Source: a virus. From it: a stretch of DNA of 64,000 bases. The stretch covers positions 1 through 64,000 of IMG/VR virus record IMGVR_UViG_3300007775_000001, one strand, 5' to 3'. Shown one piece after another: positions 63,081 through 64,000 of this stretch. A program made the position numbers and the translations under genes. The notes below the pieces were generated by a model. That model saw only the letters and a list, made by a program, of their open reading frames with translations. It did not search any database and was not told the origin of the DNA. Numbering within the stretch: position 1 is the first letter of the stretch; every line of letters starts with the position of its first letter.

Positions 63081-64000
63081 AGAAGCCAAGTTCAAGCAGT
63101 ACCAGGATGAGAACTTCGGTGAGGTTGCATCCTGGGTGATGCGATCACGGATCGATGGTGCTACGGAGATGTTCTTAACGGACATCTATGGCAACAAGAA
63201 GGAGATCATCACGCTACCCGATGGCAAGAAGATCATTCGACAAACAGAGTATGTGAAGATGGAATCGATTACTCAGAAGTCAGCCAAAGTAGCCAAGAAG
63301 CGCAATCAGAAAGAGGCACCTAAGTTCTCTTCATCAGAGTTCAAGCGTGCTGTCTTGCCTACGATCAAGCCACGGAAGGATAAAATCTTCCCGTTGACCA
63401 AGAATGATAAGTGGGAAGCGGTAGCGTACTCTCCTGATTCGCCTGAAGCGATCCAAGATGAGCGTCAAAACAGTCGCAAGGATTTGAAAGCTCGCATTCA
63501 AGCGATGGATCGTGTCATCAAGAAGCAGATCGTGGAGAGAGACAAGCTTGCGCAAGAGCTACATGACGTGGGCAAAAACGAAGAGGGTGTCAATGCTCAG
63601 TTGTCGAAACTGCTGGGCAATGCTCGCGTGTCTCAACTGACGGTGGGGGCGGCACATCCTTATGTTGACCCGCCAAGCGACATGAACACGGATGATAAGC
63701 TTCCGTGTCCCATGATGTTCTTTCATGCCGATGATCAGGTTTCGGTGTATGCTCACTCGTTGGAGAGTGCGTATGGTTTGGCTGTGATGGTGGCACTGGT
63801 TAACGAGTTCAGTGAAGGTGAAGTGGTTGAAGATAAGGAAGACCTGTCTAATTGGGATCAGGTGAATGCGCGGGCTGCTATCTCGCTTGCTAATACGGGG
63901 CTGAAGAAGTTGGCTGAGATGTCTGTCGCGGTATACGTGTGGGGCGTCCAATGCTCTCATGGGATGTTCATTCCGATCATTCAGAAGTGTTTCGGTGACC
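63058..64000 (+). CDS. Partial gene running off the right end
   Basis: Open from ATG 63058 to the window end without a stop (314 codons). Lys-rich first half (KKEIITLPDGKKIIRQTEYV; QKSAKVAKKRNQKEAPK) with a coiled region (DLKARIQAMDRVIKKQIVER), then a C-terminal part without motifs (NEFSEGEVVEDKEDLSNW). It overlaps the preceding membrane protein gene by 23 bases in another frame. The function cannot be judged from the part seen. Confidence 0.72.
   Translation, partial: MRNNSTAEEAKFKQYQDENFGEVASWVMRSRIDGATEMFLTDIYGNKKEIITLPDGKKIIRQTEYVKMESITQKSAKVAKKRNQKEAPKFSSSEFKRAVLPTIKPRKDKIFPLTKNDKWEAVAYSPDSPEAIQDERQNSRKDLKARIQAMDRVIKKQIVERDKLAQELHDVGKNEEGVNAQLSKLLGNARVSQLTVGAAHPYVDPPSDMNTDDKLPCPMMFFHADDQVSVYAHSLESAYGLAVMVALVNEFSEGEVVEDKEDLSNWDQVNARAAISLANTGLKKLAEMSVAVYVWGVQCSHGMFIPIIQKCFGD

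Overview
The window is a 64 kb piece of a large, apparently lytic, contractile-tailed phage of a Gram-negative host. Evidence: baseplate genes (a LysM/gp25-like hub protein and a J-like wedge protein), tail fibres, a lysis cassette with an endolysin, holin candidates and a nested Rz/Rz1-type spanin pair (the outer spanin has a lipobox), a full set of phage replication and recombination genes, and no integrase or repressor-integrase module. Terminase large subunit, portal, capsid and tail sheath are not in the window and must lie outside it. Almost every gene is on the + strand; the one clear exception is an SF2 helicase at 12.5-13.8 kb. Both ends are cut: the tail of a gene at 1-66 and an open frame running off the right end from 63058.

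Layout. 0-10 kb: baseplate and tail fibres; the distal fibre part (about 7.9-9.7 kb) is richer in GC than its surroundings and looks acquired. 10.2-12.5 kb: lysis. 12.5-17.2 kb: SF2 helicase (minus strand), DnaB-type helicase and DnaG-type primase. 17.2-24.1 kb: a block of separately promoted genes (WGR-domain protein, HDAC-fold deacetylase, RHH protein, MoxR/CobS-like AAA+ ATPase, CobT-like VWA protein) followed by a structured non-coding stretch. 24.1-32.2 kb: MazG-like, small genes, an inserted island of virion-type proteins with Ser/Gly/Ala repeats, OMP decarboxylase (PyrF) and a DUF1643 protein. 32.2-32.7 kb: tRNA-Arg plus structured or tRNA-like RNA. 32.7-38.8 kb: HD-family alarmone-hydrolase-like protein, an ADP-ribosyltransferase-like protein, many small genes, a MerR-type HTH and a kinase-like P-loop protein. 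39-53.8 kb: the DNA machine: DnaE-type polymerase, gp32-like SSB, UvsX/RecA, SbcD/SbcC (gp47/gp46), ThyX, RecU-like resolvase, ParB-like protein and DNA methyltransferase. 53.8-54.5 kb: a non-coding unit with its own promoter and terminator. 54.5-64 kb: small accessory genes, including one with a ribosomal bL12 C-terminal-like domain and one with a DUF262-like domain.

Three whole-window signals stand out. (1) The 16-bp perfect palindrome GTTTCTACGTAGAAAC occurs seven times (one copy with a changed last base), almost always exactly at gene junctions. (2) At least eight unrelated proteins end in the same C-terminal peptide, D-[IFVM]-[ILM]-x-[ED]-L-x-x-[IL]-COOH. (3) A family of host-type promoters (TTGACN, 17 bp, TACACT/TACAGT) drives genes with a shared leader, CTGAACGGAGAGA, and a stem-loop at 23625-23663 carries in its loop a 16-nt perfect complement of that leader. 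Together with three structured RNA loci these are the best candidates for undescribed biology here. All functional statements rest on reading motifs by eye; no database search was run.
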